From Ignavibacteria bacterium UBA4661 (GTDB lineage Bacteria > Bacteroidota > Ignavibacteria > Kapaibacteriales > UBA4661): a stretch of 7,137 nucleotides of DNA. Below, one piece after another: positions 6,650 through 7,137 of this stretch (position 1 is the stretch's first letter; every line of letters begins with the position of its first letter). Below the pieces are notes generated by a model that was not told the DNA's origin, did no database searches, and saw only the letters and a list, made by a program, of their open reading frames with translations. The translations under genes were made by a program, and so were the position numbers. The stretch is from NCBI GenBank assembly GCA_002405405.1, contig DHLT01000279.1, forward strand, positions 1 to 7,137, read 5' to 3'.

Positions 6650-6685
6650 ACAACAAAGCCCAACTCTACAGTTGGGCTTTGTTGT
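6650..6685 (+). terminator. Intrinsic terminator, 16-bp perfect stem, possibly bidirectional
   Basis: ACAACAAAGCCCAACT (6650-6665), loop CTAC (6666-6669), AGTTGGGCTTTGTTGT (6670-6685). All 16 pairs match. The GC core GCCCAAC/GTTGGGC is flanked by AAAG/CTTT, giving a T-rich descending strand (TTTGTTGTTTG) on the plus side and TTTGTTGT on the minus side. It lies 6 bp after the mini-protein stop and 57 bp from the end of the convergent methyltransferase gene, so it can serve both directions. Confidence 0.85.
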
Positions 6686-6741
6686 TTGACTATGTACTTC
6701 ACCAATACTCTTCCAGCACAAAGCACAATGGGTGCGACAAG

Positions 6742-7137
6742 CTATGCAAGCAACATAAGCTGGTGTTCATGGGGGGAATGATCCGGGAGTTCTATACTAT
6801 AATTCGAGATGAAAAGTTCTTTGCCGCGTTGGTTGGAGCTACTCGTAACATTGCGCATACCGTACATCAAATCCCACGCATTGATTTCTGCAAAGGAAAA
6901 CAACTCTCTGATATACTCGCTGTCATCATAGGTAATCAGCCAACGGTGTTTGCATCGGCGCATTGTTTCAGCAAATCGGACATGGTCGAAACCCTTGTGT
7001 AGATGACCGTTTTTACCATACAATGCGGACTTTGTTGCTGAGTGATAGGGTGGATCAAGAAAGAGAAAAACATTATCCCCATCTTGCTCAATCACTGTTT
7101 GAAAATCCTCATTGGTGATTGTTGTACCTTGTATGAC
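6742..7137 (-). CDS. D12-class adenine-N6 DNA methyltransferase, C-terminal part (cut by right edge)
   Basis: This is the C-terminal 131 residues of a DNA adenine methylase of the D12 (Dam/MboIIA-like) class, which transfers methyl from S-adenosylmethionine to adenine N6. The catalytic motif DPPY appears in NVFLFLDPPYHSATKSALYG, followed by the family pattern HRWLITYDDSEYIRELF and, near the end, MRNVTSSSNQRGKELFISNY. The reading frame stays open to the window edge (VIQGTTITNEDF upstream of a GTG at 7095), so that GTG is internal and not the start. The AdoMet-binding FxGxG motif and target-recognition region should lie beyond the edge. Whether it belongs to a restriction-modification pair or is a solitary methylase cannot be told; no restriction endonuclease is visible. 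It ends at a TAG and converges on the mini-protein gene. Confidence 0.92.
   Translation of the reverse strand, partial: VIQGTTITNEDFQTVIEQDGDNVFLFLDPPYHSATKSALYGKNGHLHKGFDHVRFAETMRRCKHRWLITYDDSEYIRELFSFAEINAWDLMYGMRNVTSSSNQRGKELFISNYSIELPDHSPHEHQLMLLA

Noticed and set aside
7093..7095. GTG at 7095 as the start codon of the methyltransferase
   Set aside because: The frame is open upstream to the window edge with plausible protein sequence, and the family requires an AdoMet-binding N-terminal part. The gene is therefore cut by the edge, not started here.

Overview
This window looks like chromosome from a moderate-GC bacterium, probably of the Bacteroidota/Chlorobi (FCB) superphylum. The strongest pointer is a 31-residue, extremely basic protein at 6548-6643 whose sequence (MPCGKKRKRHKMATHKRKKR...) is typical of the AURKAIP1/COX24-domain mini-proteins of that group. 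The fused isobutyryl-CoA mutase, the HU/IHF-like gene and several weak Shine-Dalgarno sequences are compatible with this but not decisive. I cannot name a genus. There are no rRNAs, tRNAs, insertion sequences or CRISPR arrays.

Layout. A 207-bp divergent intergenic region (5271-5477) splits the window. Leftward from it runs a tightly packed minus-strand set of five genes. In transcription order these are: (1) a 445-aa membrane-anchored protein of unknown function with a Tyr-rich and then Gly/Arg/Ser-rich tail; (2) a 224-aa membrane-anchored protein that resembles the DUF1517 family at its C-terminus; (3) a secreted CocE/NonD (peptidase S15-like) hydrolase with the acidic cluster of alpha-amino-acid ester hydrolases; (4) a 187-aa protein with four predicted membrane segments and a His-rich loop; and (5) the N-terminal third of icmF, cobalamin-dependent isobutyryl-CoA mutase fused to its GTPase chaperone. 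icmF starts inside gene 4 and runs off the left edge. Gaps are 74, 62 and 23 bp, followed by a 35-bp overlap, so polycistronic transcription of at least parts of this set is likely.

Rightward from the divergent region lie an HU/IHF-family DNA-binding protein with an unusual polar C-terminal tail, an overlapping gene for a single-pass membrane TPR protein, and the AURKAIP1/COX24 mini-protein, closed by a very strong hairpin terminator (16-bp perfect stem). Beyond the terminator, a convergent minus-strand gene cut by the right edge encodes the C-terminal part of a D12-class adenine-N6 DNA methyltransferase.

The most distinctive non-coding signal is in the divergent region: a near-perfect inverted repeat (AGCGAAAATACAAAT / ATTTGTATTTTGCGCT) plus a third, partial copy two helical turns from the first, all just upstream of the HU-like gene. 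It looks like an operator. The least understood coding content is the 445-aa plus DUF1517-like membrane pair. I saw nothing that proves a new system. The pair and the operator-like repeats are the best candidates.
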